Assembly: GCF_031846515.1 (NCBI RefSeq)
Contig: NZ_JAVRHO010000001.1
Location: 124,001 to 188,000 of the forward strand
DNA from: Autumnicola lenta
GTDB taxonomy: Bacteria > Bacteroidota > Bacteroidia > Flavobacteriales > Flavobacteriaceae
Length of the DNA: 64,000 bases
Direction: 5' to 3'
The translations under genes and the position numbers were made by a program. Below are positions 45,278 through 54,431 of the stretch, piece after piece. The first letter of the stretch is position 1; each line of letters opens with the position of its first letter. The notes under the pieces were generated by a model that was given only the letters and a program-made list of their open reading frames with translations, was not told where the DNA came from and made no database searches.

Positions 45278-45913
45278 ATGGAGATTCTTCTGCATCCTGC
45301 ATACTTTGGTTCAATTTTTCAATATGTCCAACTGGTAAGGGCAGAGAGAGTGGTTTTCGAAAATGAAGATAATTATCAGAAGCAGACGTACCGTAACAGA
45401 ATGTATATTTACGATTCCAACGGTAAACTACTACTCAACATTCCAATAAAACATTCTTCTTCTTTAGGATTAAACACAAAAGATAACAGACATCAAAAAT
45501 ACAGGGACGTTCTTATTGAAAACGATTTTGAATGGCAGAAGCAGCACTGGAGAGCTTTAAAAGCGTCATACCAAACTTCTCCTTTTTTTGAATTTTATGA
45601 AGATGATCTATATCCCCTGTACCACAAAAAATTTAGATATTTACTGGATTTCAATTATGCCTGCCTCGATTTTGTACTGGAAAGCCTCCAATTGGACATT
45701 AAAATTGAGAAAACTTCAGAATATATTTTAAATCCAAAAGATCTTCAGGATTACCGGCATCTTATTGACGCAAAATCCAGAACAACTTTCAGCAATAGCC
45801 GTTATCCACAGGTTTTTGAACCTAAAAATGGTTTCATTCCAAATTTGGCAATTATCGACCTACTGTTTAATGAGGGACCTAACAGTCTCACATATTTGGA
45901 AGAAGAAGACTAA
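45278..45913 (+). CDS. WbqC family protein
   Basis: 211 residues, starting LLHPAYFGSIFQYVQL, with QTYRNRMYIYDSNGKLLLNIPIKH, ENDFEWQKQHWRALKASYQTSPFFEFYED and the C-terminal GFIPNLAIIDLLFNEGP. WbqC-like proteins are linked to O-antigen or glycan loci in other bacteria; the biochemical role is unclear. It is 7 bp after lepB and probably in the same transcript. Confidence 0.88.
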   Translation: MEILLHPAYFGSIFQYVQLVRAERVVFENEDNYQKQTYRNRMYIYDSNGKLLLNIPIKHSSSLGLNTKDNRHQKYRDVLIENDFEWQKQHWRALKASYQTSPFFEFYEDDLYPLYHKKFRYLLDFNYACLDFVLESLQLDIKIEKTSEYILNPKDLQDYRHLIDAKSRTTFSNSRYPQVFEPKNGFIPNLAIIDLLFNEGPNSLTYLEEED

Positions 45914-45920
45914 TAAAGTA

Positions 45921-46967
45921 TTATTCTGAAGACAAGGATAATGTGGCCTTAATAGGGAAATGATCTGAAAAGAAAACTTCAGAAGTTTTAAAAGACAGCA
46001 CTTCTATAGACTCATCGGGAAGTATAAAATCAATCCTTAACGGAAAATAATCGAAATCAAACGTTCTTCCGAAGCCGCTACCTGCTTCTTTATAAGCATC
46101 GTTTAATCCAGATCCTTCAGAACGAAGCTCCCGGTAGATATAGGAATAAGCCGTATTATTGAAGTCTCCCATGACTATGACCTTATACGGAGTATTTCTT
46201 ATCACCTCCAGTACAAGTTCTACCTGTTCCTGCTGAATGGCAAAGGTTTGTCCCATACCCAAAAACACCCTTTTTGAGCTTTCTTTTTCGATATTCCCGA
46301 TATCTGGTTTTACACTGAAGGATTGAAGATGAATATTGATTACACGCAGCGTATCGGTTTTAACCGCAATATCGACATAAACTCCATTATTGTTACTGGC
46401 AGAGTCAAAATTTAGAGAGACGGTATTTATAATCGGATATTTGGAAAAAACAGCTAATCCAAATTCTGCACTCTCGGTTTTAAGTTTAATATATTTATAC
46501 GGAAATTGCCTGGCAACCTCTATCTCTCCGTTATAATATTCCTGAAAAGCCACAATATCAGGATCCTCGCCTGCAATAAAAGAGGTGATCTTTTTTGGCA
46601 CAGTTTCCCTTTCTTCGGGAGTACTGAGGTATTGACTAAAATGCCTGACGTTATAGCTCAAAACCTCCAGGCCTTCAGCTTCGCCATTCTCTTCAGAAGC
46701 TTCAAATTCATAAATGGAAGTCACATGATTAAAGCCGAGTAAAAGGGTAATCACTGGCAGCCAGATCTGTTTTTTCAGCTTTACTAACCAGTAAAACAGA
46801 AAAGCCGCATTAATCATAATGAGCAAAGGAACGCCAAGGCTCAAGACAGATAGCAGGGCAAACTTGTTGGGAGGAATAAAAGGCAAAAGATAGGAAAACA
46901 GCAAAGCCGCTGCCAGGAGCGAATTTAAAAGAAAAATGAATTTATCAAACCAATTTAGATTCTTCAT
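45921..46967 (-). CDS. Membrane endonuclease/exonuclease/phosphatase-family protein
   Basis: 348 residues. Three N-terminal membrane segments (about 8-85), then an EEP domain: LEVLSYNVRHFSQYL, DPDIVAFQEYYNGE (metal-binding Glu), VIVMGDFNNTAYSYIYREL and the catalytic FFSDHFPIKATL. The enzyme part would face the periplasm or cytoplasm depending on topology. The substrate is unknown; such membrane EEP proteins are common in Flavobacteria. The start abuts the second rhomboid gene. Confidence 0.87.
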   Translation of the reverse strand: MKNLNWFDKFIFLLNSLLAAALLFSYLLPFIPPNKFALLSVLSLGVPLLIMINAAFLFYWLVKLKKQIWLPVITLLLGFNHVTSIYEFEASEENGEAEGLEVLSYNVRHFSQYLSTPEERETVPKKITSFIAGEDPDIVAFQEYYNGEIEVARQFPYKYIKLKTESAEFGLAVFSKYPIINTVSLNFDSASNNNGVYVDIAVKTDTLRVINIHLQSFSVKPDIGNIEKESSKRVFLGMGQTFAIQQEQVELVLEVIRNTPYKVIVMGDFNNTAYSYIYRELRSEGSGLNDAYKEAGSGFGRTFDFDYFPLRIDFILPDESIEVLSFKTSEVFFSDHFPIKATLSLSSE

Positions 46968-47879
46968 TTAATCATCTTTTCCAGCCTGAAAAAGAAAATC
47001 TTTTTCTGCTTTGCTAAGGCTGTCATAGCCACTTTTACTAATCTTGTCCAGGATAGCATCAATTCTTTTCTGCTTTTCATCCTTATCAAGTCGTCCTGAA
47101 CGGCTGCGCGAGGAAGAAGATGTTCCTGCCGACTTTTTCGTGGTTCTGTGGACGGTCTTCATTCTGGCTTTCTTTTCTTTAGGCTTAAATAAATTTGCAA
47201 TACTATCCATTATACCTTCAAACCAACTTCCAATATCATTGCCTTTCTGCAACTGGGTGGTATAAATATAACCCAGTGCTGCACCACCTAAATGCGCCAG
47301 GTGACCACCCGCATTACCCATGGGGATCTGGATAACATCCAGGGCAACTAAAAATGCCGCGATCCACCAGAATTTTATACTGCCAAGAATAAGCAGTCTC
47401 ACACGCATATTGGGAACATGCGATGCTATCCCTACTAAAACTGCCATAACACCCGCTGAAGCACCCATCAAATAGGATTTTCCCGTACCTTGGAAGGCCG
47501 GAAATAAGTTATAGCTAAGCATGTAAATAAGGGCACCAACAATAACGCCCAGGAAGTAATAATTAAGAAGCCTCTTTGGGGGGAAAAAATTTAGAAAATA
47601 AACCCCGGAAAAGTAAAGAATGAGCATATTCCCCAGGATATGCCAAATACCGCTATGCAGGAAAGAATAGGTAATAATAGACCATGGCTTAAACAGGAAC
47701 TCACCTGGATCTTTTGGAAAGGCGAACCACTCCACCAGGAAATCTGAAGGTATCTGAAACAGATAAGTAATCGTTCTGAATAGAAAGAAAAGCAAAAAGA
47801 CAATCACATTTACAGCTATAAGCTTTTCTGTAACCGTAGCGGTCTGGATCTTGTATTTAAACTTATCTGATGGTCTCAT
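46968..47879 (-). CDS. Rhomboid-family intramembrane serine protease (second of pair)
   Basis: 303 residues with about six membrane helices. Catalytic features: YSFLHSGIWHILGNMLILYF, the Ser in YLMGASAGVMAVLVG, and the His in GGHLAHLGGAALGYIY. A basic cytoplasmic tail of about 90 residues (KEKKARMKTVHRTTKKSAGT, then SSSSRSRSGR) ends in a helix DKISKSGYDSLSKAEKDFL typical of Bacteroidota rhomboids. It is 2 bp downstream of another rhomboid gene and likely arose by duplication. Confidence 0.9.
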   Translation of the reverse strand: MRPSDKFKYKIQTATVTEKLIAVNVIVFLLFFLFRTITYLFQIPSDFLVEWFAFPKDPGEFLFKPWSIITYSFLHSGIWHILGNMLILYFSGVYFLNFFPPKRLLNYYFLGVIVGALIYMLSYNLFPAFQGTGKSYLMGASAGVMAVLVGIASHVPNMRVRLLILGSIKFWWIAAFLVALDVIQIPMGNAGGHLAHLGGAALGYIYTTQLQKGNDIGSWFEGIMDSIANLFKPKEKKARMKTVHRTTKKSAGTSSSSRSRSGRLDKDEKQKRIDAILDKISKSGYDSLSKAEKDFLFQAGKDD

Positions 47880-47881
47880 TA

Positions 47882-48643
47882 TTAATCCCAGCGATTTTGA
47901 TTAAACTGATTTTTTCTCCAGTACCAAATCATTATAAATCCAAATAAAGCACCTCCAACATGTGCAAAATGTGCTATTCCTCCTCCAAAGAGAGAATATC
48001 CTGTAAAACCGGAAAATAGATCTAGTGCAATTAATCCGGGAATAAAATATTTTGCTTTAATAGGAACCGGAACAAAAAGCAAGAACAGCTCTACATTGGG
48101 AAACATCATTCCAAAGGCTACCAAAATACCATAGATAGCGCCAGAAGCTCCAACAGCAGAACTTGAATATGCCTGCATCATTGCCTGAATAGATTCTTGG
48201 TCTACCCCTTCCGGAATCCCGTACTGGCTTGTGCGCATTATACTTTCAAACGAACTGCCAAGCCAATCATTAACTTCCGCTACACTATAGCCGGCATCAA
48301 GCAGCTCATTAAAACCATTTTGATAGGCAAGGTAATTTACCAGCGTATGAAGAATGATCGCACCTAAACCTGAAGAAAAATAAAAGAAAAGGAACTTCTT
48401 TTGTCCCATCATTTGTTCAATTGGGCTCCCAAAGGCCCAAAGAGCATACATATTAAACAGAATGTGCATAAAGCTCCCATGCATAAACATATGCGTAATC
48501 AACTGCCATACTTCAAAATTTTCATTCTTAAAAAACCACAGTGCAAAGAGCTGAATACTATAATTACCAAGAAATTGACTACCAATAAAAACAAGAACAT
48601 TGATAATCAATAATACTTTTACAGTTTCGGTAATTCTTCCCAT
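47882..48643 (-). CDS. Rhomboid-family intramembrane serine protease (first of pair)
   Basis: 253 residues, about six membrane helices. ITHMFMHGSFMHILFNMYAL, the catalytic Ser in AVGASGAIYGIL, and the His in HFAHVGGALFGFIM are all present. Compared with its neighbour it has a long extramembrane insertion (about 95-150, FNELLDAGYSVAEVNDWLG) and a short tail. It cleaves transmembrane substrates that are not known here. It starts 1 bp after the mutL stop. Confidence 0.9.
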   Translation of the reverse strand: MGRITETVKVLLIINVLVFIGSQFLGNYSIQLFALWFFKNENFEVWQLITHMFMHGSFMHILFNMYALWAFGSPIEQMMGQKKFLFFYFSSGLGAIILHTLVNYLAYQNGFNELLDAGYSVAEVNDWLGSSFESIMRTSQYGIPEGVDQESIQAMMQAYSSSAVGASGAIYGILVAFGMMFPNVELFLLFVPVPIKAKYFIPGLIALDLFSGFTGYSLFGGGIAHFAHVGGALFGFIMIWYWRKNQFNQNRWD

Positions 48644-50497
48644 TTAAGTAAATTTTTTCTCTAATTCGTCCACCGTCAATGTGATAAAGATTGACTTATT
48701 AAATGGCGTTAAACTTGGTTCTTTACAGGCAAATAAACGGTTTGCAACATGTTGTTGTTCACTGTTATTAAGTGCCGTTCCCGACTTCACCGCCATACTT
48801 TTCGCCATTGACTTTGCTAAAAGATCTGTTTGTGAAAATCCGTTATCAGGAACATCATTTTCAAAATCTGAAAACAACTGCTCCAGCAACATCCCTACTT
48901 CACTTTCAGCAATCAATGTCGGTATCCCGGAAATTTCAACAGTATCTCTTTCTATTTCTGAAAATATAAATCCTGTCTGCTCCAGGGAATCTTTAATCTC
49001 TTTAAGCATCTCTATTTCCTGCGTACTAAACGGAAGTTTCAAAGGAAATAATAATTGCTGACTCACAGCTGCTGAAATCGTTATATTTTTCAGTAATTCT
49101 TCATAAAGTATCCTGCTGTGTGCACGATTTTGATCTATAACCAGTATTCCACTCTTGAGGGTGCTTACAATATATTTCTTCTGAAGCTGAAACGTAGATG
49201 CTTCAGGTTTCTCCTCCTGTGTACTAAACAGACTTCCGGTGACTTCTTCGCTCTCAAACTCCATCTGATCCGGTCCGGAACCTGAAGGATTCTCATTCTC
49301 TATTCCTGAATAAAGGCTCTCCCAGGAAGGGCTAAATTCTTTTCTATAGGAAGAATCTCCGGGGTTATAATTGCTGGCTCTACCGTCATTCTTAAACGGA
49401 TTAAAGTTTCGGTCCACCTCCACTTTAGGCGTCTCTGCATTTTTATTGTTATAAGAATATGGAGTATCCAGATTAGCATCACGGTCAAAATCCAGAACCG
49501 GTGCAACATTAAATTGCCCCAGGCTATGTTTTATTGCACTCCGCAACATTGCGTAGAGGGAATGCTCATCATCAAATTTAATTTCTGTTTTAGTGGGATG
49601 TATATTTATATCTATACTTTTTGGATCTACCTCCAGGTAAAGAAAATAACTGGGATAAGCTTTATCTTTTAGGAGACCTTCAAAAGCAGCAACAACAGCG
49701 TGATTAAGATATGGGCTTTTTATAAACCTGTCGTTCACAAAAAAGAATTGTTCTCCCCTGCTGCGCTTTGCAAATTCCGGTTTCCCAACGAAGCCCGAAA
49801 TTTTCACAATTTCGGTATCCTCGTTCACCGGAACCAGCTTTTCGTTTGTTTTTCCTCCAAAAATGTTGGTAATACGTTGCCTGTAATTGGTGTCGGGAAG
49901 CTGAAAAAGCTCACTCCCGTTATGGTGAAGGGAAAAATTTATATGAGGGTGGGCAAGAGCTACCCGTTGAAATTCATCTATAATATGACGCGATTCTACC
50001 GCATCGGACTTCAGGAAATTCCTTCGGGCAGGAATATTATAAAATAAGTTTTTCACACAAATAGAAGTTCCCTTTGGATTAACGCAGGGTTCCTGGGAAC
50101 TTATTGTACTACCTTCAATCCTAATACAGGTTCCCACCTCCTCTTCTTCAGTTTTTGTCTTTAACTCTACATGTGCAATTGCTGCAATAGAAGCAAGTGC
50201 TTCTCCTCTAAAGCCTTTTGTTTTTAAACTGAATAAATCTTCTGCTGTTTTTATTTTGGAAGTCGCATGGCGCTCAAAACTCATCCTGGCATCGGTAAGA
50301 CCCATTCCTCTTCCGTCATCCACCACCTGGATAAGAGTTTTCCCTGCATCTTTTATTACTACCTGGATATGACTGGCGCCGGCATCAATTGAGTTCTCAA
50401 GTAATTCTTTAATAACAGACGCAGGACGTTGAACCACTTCTCCCGCGGCAATCTGATTCGCTACGTGATCTGGTAAAAGTTGAATAAAATCGCCCAT
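48644..50497 (-). CDS. mutL: DNA mismatch repair protein MutL
   Basis: 617 residues. The GHKL ATPase N-terminus is complete: VANQIAAGEVVQRPASVIKE, ELLENSIDAGA, VVDDGRGM, RHATSK and TKGFRGEALASIAAI. The transducer domain follows, then a Ser/Pro-rich linker (about 340-430) and the dimerisation domain. The region that aligns with the endonuclease motif DQHAxxE reads DQNRAHSRILYEE, and the terminal CPHGRP-like motif is not visible (FACKEPSLTPFNKS), so nicking activity is uncertain. It couples MutS recognition to strand removal. The gene is directly preceded by the small membrane protein gene. Confidence 0.94.
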   Translation of the reverse strand: MGDFIQLLPDHVANQIAAGEVVQRPASVIKELLENSIDAGASHIQVVIKDAGKTLIQVVDDGRGMGLTDARMSFERHATSKIKTAEDLFSLKTKGFRGEALASIAAIAHVELKTKTEEEEVGTCIRIEGSTISSQEPCVNPKGTSICVKNLFYNIPARRNFLKSDAVESRHIIDEFQRVALAHPHINFSLHHNGSELFQLPDTNYRQRITNIFGGKTNEKLVPVNEDTEIVKISGFVGKPEFAKRSRGEQFFFVNDRFIKSPYLNHAVVAAFEGLLKDKAYPSYFLYLEVDPKSIDINIHPTKTEIKFDDEHSLYAMLRSAIKHSLGQFNVAPVLDFDRDANLDTPYSYNNKNAETPKVEVDRNFNPFKNDGRASNYNPGDSSYRKEFSPSWESLYSGIENENPSGSGPDQMEFESEEVTGSLFSTQEEKPEASTFQLQKKYIVSTLKSGILVIDQNRAHSRILYEELLKNITISAAVSQQLLFPLKLPFSTQEIEMLKEIKDSLEQTGFIFSEIERDTVEISGIPTLIAESEVGMLLEQLFSDFENDVPDNGFSQTDLLAKSMAKSMAVKSGTALNNSEQQHVANRLFACKEPSLTPFNKSIFITLTVDELEKKFT

Positions 50498-50821
50498 TTA
50501 ACGCGCATTCGTAAAGATGGACAAATCAAAATCTATAATCCAAAGAAAAATGAAAAGCAGAACGATAATGATATACACTACTCTTTTATTAATTTCCCTG
50601 TTGCCCCGGGTCCTGCTGGATTTTCTGACTTCAGACCATTGGGATCCAAAATCTATAGCGTTTGTAGCTTCTTTGTACTTGTTGAATTTCGAATCAAAGT
50701 TGTAAATATTCCCCGTCTCTTTCCCCTTATAATACCTGGGAGTGTAGTTATAGCGGGTATTCTTCTTGCTGTTTAAAAAATTGACTTTCAAAATATGGAA
50801 ATTTAGATGGTGGTACTTCAA
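50498..50821 (-). CDS. Small single-pass membrane protein found next to ribH/mutL in Flavobacteriaceae
   Basis: 107 residues: a basic N-terminus with YNYTPRYYKGKE, a middle helical region (FDSKFNKYKEA) and one C-terminal membrane helix ending YIIIVLLFIFLWIIDFDLSIF. Homologues are often labelled riboflavin synthase subunit beta because of the neighbouring ribH, but the sequence shows no riboflavin enzyme features. The true start may lie a few residues later. Its stop abuts the mutL start. Confidence 0.75.
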   Translation of the reverse strand: MKYHHLNFHILKVNFLNSKKNTRYNYTPRYYKGKETGNIYNFDSKFNKYKEATNAIDFGSQWSEVRKSSRTRGNREINKRVVYIIIVLLFIFLWIIDFDLSIFTNAR

Positions 50822-51033
50822 ATTTACTCAAAAAGCTCCTAAATTCCGAAGCTACTTTGAGTAAAATAGAATTAACAAGAATAATGCCGCCTTCGAAGTT
50901 TAATGGTTGAAGGTTTAAAGTTTAAAGTTTTGAGATTGGTGTTTTCAGATTTAAAGTTCAAAGTTTTGCGGCAAGGCTGGAGAGGTTCAGGTTCCAAACT
51001 TTCGCTCTCCACCAATCACTTTTCACTCTTCAC

Positions 51034-51531
51034 TTAAAAGCGTGCGTCTTTTCTAAGCTGGGCCATTTTAATTGCTGCAATGGCAGCCTCTGTTCCCTTG
51101 TTACCATGCTTCCCGCCCGAACGATCAATGGCCTGCTGCATATTTTGATCTGTTAAAACACAGAATATAATGGGAGTATCATTCTGAACATTTAAATCTT
51201 TAATGCCTTGCGTCACTCCTTCACAAACAAAGTCAAAATGCTTTGTCTCCCCTTCAATAACGCTTCCTATCGCAATAATAGCATCGAGCATATCATAACT
51301 CTGCTGCATTTTTTTACAGCCATAAATCAGCTCAAAACTTCCCGGAACATTCCAGCGAACTATCTTTTCATTCACCACTCCGTGCTCCTTCAGTGCCTCG
51401 AAAGCTCCCTGAAAAAGCCCCTCGGTAATTTTCTCGTTCCATTCTGAAACAACAATCCCAAACCGAAAATTGCTCGCGTTTGGGATTGTACTCTTGTCGT
51501 ATTCTGATAGGTTATTTCCTTCAGTAGCCAT
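51034..51531 (-). CDS. ribH: 6,7-Dimethyl-8-ribityllumazine synthase
   Basis: 165 residues. Family motifs: FGIVVSEWNEKITEGLFQGA, VPGSFELIYGCKKM, AIIAIGSVIEGETKHFDFVC and PIIFCVLTDQNMQQAIDRSGGKHGNKGTEAA. It forms lumazine from the butanone phosphate and pyrimidine precursors in riboflavin synthesis; it assembles as pentamers or icosahedral shells. It is 7 bp downstream of the TPR gene. Confidence 0.95.
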   Translation of the reverse strand: MATEGNNLSEYDKSTIPNASNFRFGIVVSEWNEKITEGLFQGAFEALKEHGVVNEKIVRWNVPGSFELIYGCKKMQQSYDMLDAIIAIGSVIEGETKHFDFVCEGVTQGIKDLNVQNDTPIIFCVLTDQNMQQAIDRSGGKHGNKGTEAAIAAIKMAQLRKDARF

Positions 51532-51538
51532 ATTTTAT

Positions 51539-52309
51539 TTATTTCATTGCCTGGGCGCGTCCCATATGGATCGCCACCTTATCTGCTTCAGGAGTATCAG
51601 GATATTCTTCTTTAATTCTCGTTAGATACTCTTCTGCCTGTCCTGCCTGATTTAGTTCAAGAGCAGTAATTGCTGCTTTAAGCAGGAACTTCGGCGTGGT
51701 AAAGGAATTGGATCGCATAGAAGCAGCTTCAGCGTAATAATCTAAAGCTTCTTCTGGCTGGTTTAATTGCATAAACGCATCTCCTATCCCGCCTTTAGCC
51801 AACGCAGCAGTAATTTGATCATCTGCACTGTAATCTTCAAGATAATCTATCGCTTCCTGATAATTTCCAATTCGTAAATTAGCGAATCCGGCATGATATT
51901 TAGCAATATTAGCAGCGTCTGTTCCACCGTAATTTTCTATAATTTCAACAAAACCATATTTTCCCTCTCCTCCATTTAATGACATTGTGTACAATGAATC
52001 ACTTTGCGCTCCTGTAGAATTAAGAGCTCCGGAAAAATAATTTTGAGCCTGTGCCATTTCATTCGCCGCTTCAGCCTCTCTTGGTTCCTGTACGAACCTC
52101 TCATACCCTAAATAGCCAAGGACTGCAATAATGGCTACACCTACAATAATGTAAATGTATTTCTGGTTCTCGGCCACCCAGGTTTCAGTTCTGCCGGCAC
52201 CTTCATCAAGAGAATTAAAAACTTCTGCTGTTGTAGATTCTTCCTCTACATGTTTTTTTTCTTCCTCTTTATTAGAAGGTTTATAGCCTTTTTTCTTGTA
52301 CGTTGCCAT
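51539..52309 (-). CDS. Membrane-anchored TPR protein (YfgM-like)
   Basis: 256 residues. A Lys/Glu-rich cytoplasmic start, one membrane helix (about 50-68, YIYIIVGVAIIAVLGYLGY), then TPR units such as YHAGFANLRIGNYQEAIDYL, GGIGDAFMQLNQPEEALDYY and FLLKAAITALELNQAGQAEE. The topology resembles YfgM, a SecYEG/chaperone-associated protein; a direct functional assignment would be speculative. Confidence 0.82.
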   Translation of the reverse strand: MATYKKKGYKPSNKEEEKKHVEEESTTAEVFNSLDEGAGRTETWVAENQKYIYIIVGVAIIAVLGYLGYERFVQEPREAEAANEMAQAQNYFSGALNSTGAQSDSLYTMSLNGGEGKYGFVEIIENYGGTDAANIAKYHAGFANLRIGNYQEAIDYLEDYSADDQITAALAKGGIGDAFMQLNQPEEALDYYAEAASMRSNSFTTPKFLLKAAITALELNQAGQAEEYLTRIKEEYPDTPEADKVAIHMGRAQAMK

Positions 52310-52455
52310 ATAGTCTGTTTAATGCGTGGCAAAAATAGAATTTTTATTGAAAATTAAAAGAGAATTTATTTGTATTTTTTCGATATTTTCGGGTCATTCG
52401 CAGTGTCGGGAGCCCCCAAGTTTAATTCTAAAAAATAGCTGATTCACAGTATTTT

Positions 52456-53535
52456 ATGTTTTTAAAACAACTATCATTACTCAATTACAAGAACCTAAAT
52501 TCCATTGCATTTGAATTCGATGCAAAAATCAATTGCCTGGTAGGACATAATGGAGTTGGAAAAACTAACGTTCTGGACAGTATTTACCATCTCTCCTTCG
52601 GAAAAAGCTACTTTAATCCCATTACAAGTCAGAACATTAATCACGATTCTGAATTTTTTGTAGTGGAAGGGGAATTTGAGAAAAATCAAAAAGAAGAGCA
52701 TATCCTGGTAAGCGCTAAACGCGGGCAGAAAAAGGTGATTAAACGGAATAATAAACCTTACGATAAATTTAGTGAGCATATAGGTTTTATTCCAACAGTT
52801 ATTATTTCTCCCGCAGACAGGGATTTGATCATTGAAGGTAGCGAAACCCGCCGAAAGTTTATTGATGGCGTAATTTCCCAGAGCGACAATTTTTACCTTA
52901 ACCATCTTCTGCAGTATAACAAGCTCATCTCGCAAAGAAATTCTTTACTGAAGTTTTTTGCAGCAAACAATTCTTTCGATCGGGATACGCTGGAAGTTTA
53001 CAACATGCAATTATCGGAGCTCGGACAAAATTTATTCGAAAAAAGGAAGAAATTTCTGACGGAGTTTATCCCGATTTTTAACAAAAGGTACGGCGACATC
53101 ACCAACAATAAAGAACCGGTAAATATCAGTTACAAAAGTCAGTTATTCGAGAAGGATTTAAGTAAATTGCTTGAGGAAAACCTTCAGAAGGATATGGCGT
53201 TGCAGTACACCAGCGTTGGTACTCATAAAGATGACCTAAGTTTTGAGATCGAAGGGCATCCTATTAAAAAATTCGGTTCCCAGGGACAGCAAAAGTCCTT
53301 TTTAGTGGCTCTTAAACTGGCGCAGTTCGATTTTATAAAAGCAATAAGCAAGGTAAATCCAATTTTACTTCTGGATGATATTTTTGACAAACTGGATGAA
53401 CAACGGGTTTCCCACATTGTTGCCCTTGTAGCAACCGATGAACTCGGACAAATTTTTATTAGTGACACCCATGCGGACAGGACAGAAAAGGTGGTAAAAG
53501 AAAGCAATCAATCCTATAAAATATTTAAGTTGTGA
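52456..53535 (+). CDS. recF: DNA replication and repair protein RecF
   Basis: 359 residues, SMC-like ATPase. Walker A GHNGVGKTNVLDSIYHLSFG begins near residue 30; the signature FGSQGQQKSFLVALKLAQ and Walker B PILLLDDIFDKLDEQRV follow, and the C-terminus carries IFISDTHADR. RecF helps load RecA at single-strand gaps. Its last bases overlap the GTG start of the lipoprotein gene. Confidence 0.96.
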   Translation: MFLKQLSLLNYKNLNSIAFEFDAKINCLVGHNGVGKTNVLDSIYHLSFGKSYFNPITSQNINHDSEFFVVEGEFEKNQKEEHILVSAKRGQKKVIKRNNKPYDKFSEHIGFIPTVIISPADRDLIIEGSETRRKFIDGVISQSDNFYLNHLLQYNKLISQRNSLLKFFAANNSFDRDTLEVYNMQLSELGQNLFEKRKKFLTEFIPIFNKRYGDITNNKEPVNISYKSQLFEKDLSKLLEENLQKDMALQYTSVGTHKDDLSFEIEGHPIKKFGSQGQQKSFLVALKLAQFDFIKAISKVNPILLLDDIFDKLDEQRVSHIVALVATDELGQIFISDTHADRTEKVVKESNQSYKIFKL

Positions 53536-53969
53536 AGCAATTATGGCCATTTTTAATGCTGGGATTTGTGATTTTAAGCTGTGAAAAGAAGGATCCAAAA
53601 GAACAGTTAAAATATCTTTCAGGATATTGGGAGATTGACAAAGTGGAATTTTCTGAAGACTCCATAAAAGAATATTCCATTAGCCCTTATGTTGATTATC
53701 TTGAATTTAAAGACGAAAAAGGATTCAGGAGAAAAGTCAAACCTAACTTTGATGGTACGCCTTTTGTTGCCGGTACGACTGAAGAAATTCAAGCCATAGT
53801 CGAAAATGACAGTTTACGACTATATCATAAAACTCCTTATGCTACATGGAAAGAAACTATAATTTCTGCTGAAGAAAATAAAATGAGAATTTTAGATCCG
53901 GAAGGAGTTATCTACCACTACAATAGATATGAACCTATAAATGTCACCAAAAATGAAGAAGCGGAATAA
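53532..53969 (+). CDS. Lipocalin-like lipoprotein
   Basis: 145 residues from a GTG start overlapping the recF stop by 4 bp. Signal with lipobox LSC (Cys about 17). The beta-rich body begins LSGYWEIDKVEF, the pattern of small lipocalin-like lipoproteins of Bacteroidota, and includes MRILDPEGVIYHYNRYEP. Ligand unknown. It shares an operon with recF and the DUF721 gene. Confidence 0.8.
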   Translation: MKQLWPFLMLGFVILSCEKKDPKEQLKYLSGYWEIDKVEFSEDSIKEYSISPYVDYLEFKDEKGFRRKVKPNFDGTPFVAGTTEEIQAIVENDSLRLYHKTPYATWKETIISAEENKMRILDPEGVIYHYNRYEPINVTKNEEAE

Positions 53970-54249
53970 TGAAAATATGAGTATTAGCGAGGTGTTACAG
54001 GAATTTGTAGATCATAATAAACTACAAAAAGGCCTCGATAAAGTGACAGTTAAGGATGTTTGGAACCAGCAAATGGGCCCTGCAATTCAAAAATACACTA
54101 CAGCAATTAAATTAGAGGGTTCTACCCTCTTTGTTCAGCTAAGTTCTTCAGTATTACGTGAAGAATTAAGCTACGGAAGGGAAAAAATCATTAAAATGCT
54201 TAATAAAGAACTTGGACGGGAGCTTGTGAAAAAGCTAGTACTTGGGTAG
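53953..54249 (+). CDS. DUF721 domain-containing protein
   Basis: 98 residues from ATG 53953 (MKKRNNENMSISEVLQEF); ATG 53941 is also possible. The family core is NKLQKGLDKVTVKDVWNQQMG, then LEGSTLFVQLSSSVLREELSYGREKIIKMLN. DUF721 proteins typically sit next to recF in this phylum and share similarity with a DciA-like helicase-operator domain, hinting at a replication role. Overlaps the lipoprotein gene. Confidence 0.85.
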   Translation: MKKRNNENMSISEVLQEFVDHNKLQKGLDKVTVKDVWNQQMGPAIQKYTTAIKLEGSTLFVQLSSSVLREELSYGREKIIKMLNKELGRELVKKLVLG

Positions 54250-54431
54250 TACTTAAAATTCAAAATGATATCAGGAAAAGTTTTTGAGCTATAGTAAATA
54301 ATGCAAATTTTGAAATTCAGGATAAGCTCCTACAGGTTTATTTTAATCGTAAAGTAGAGCCAAGAGATTCCGCAGGTAACATTGTGTAGATTTCTTATCT
54401 TTAAATACTCCATTTTTCTAAAAATCAAAAG

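Noticed and set aside
50480..50776. Plus-strand frames opposite the small membrane protein gene
   Set aside because: The minus-strand product has a conserved family pattern and fits the ribH-mutL operon; the plus-strand frames do not.
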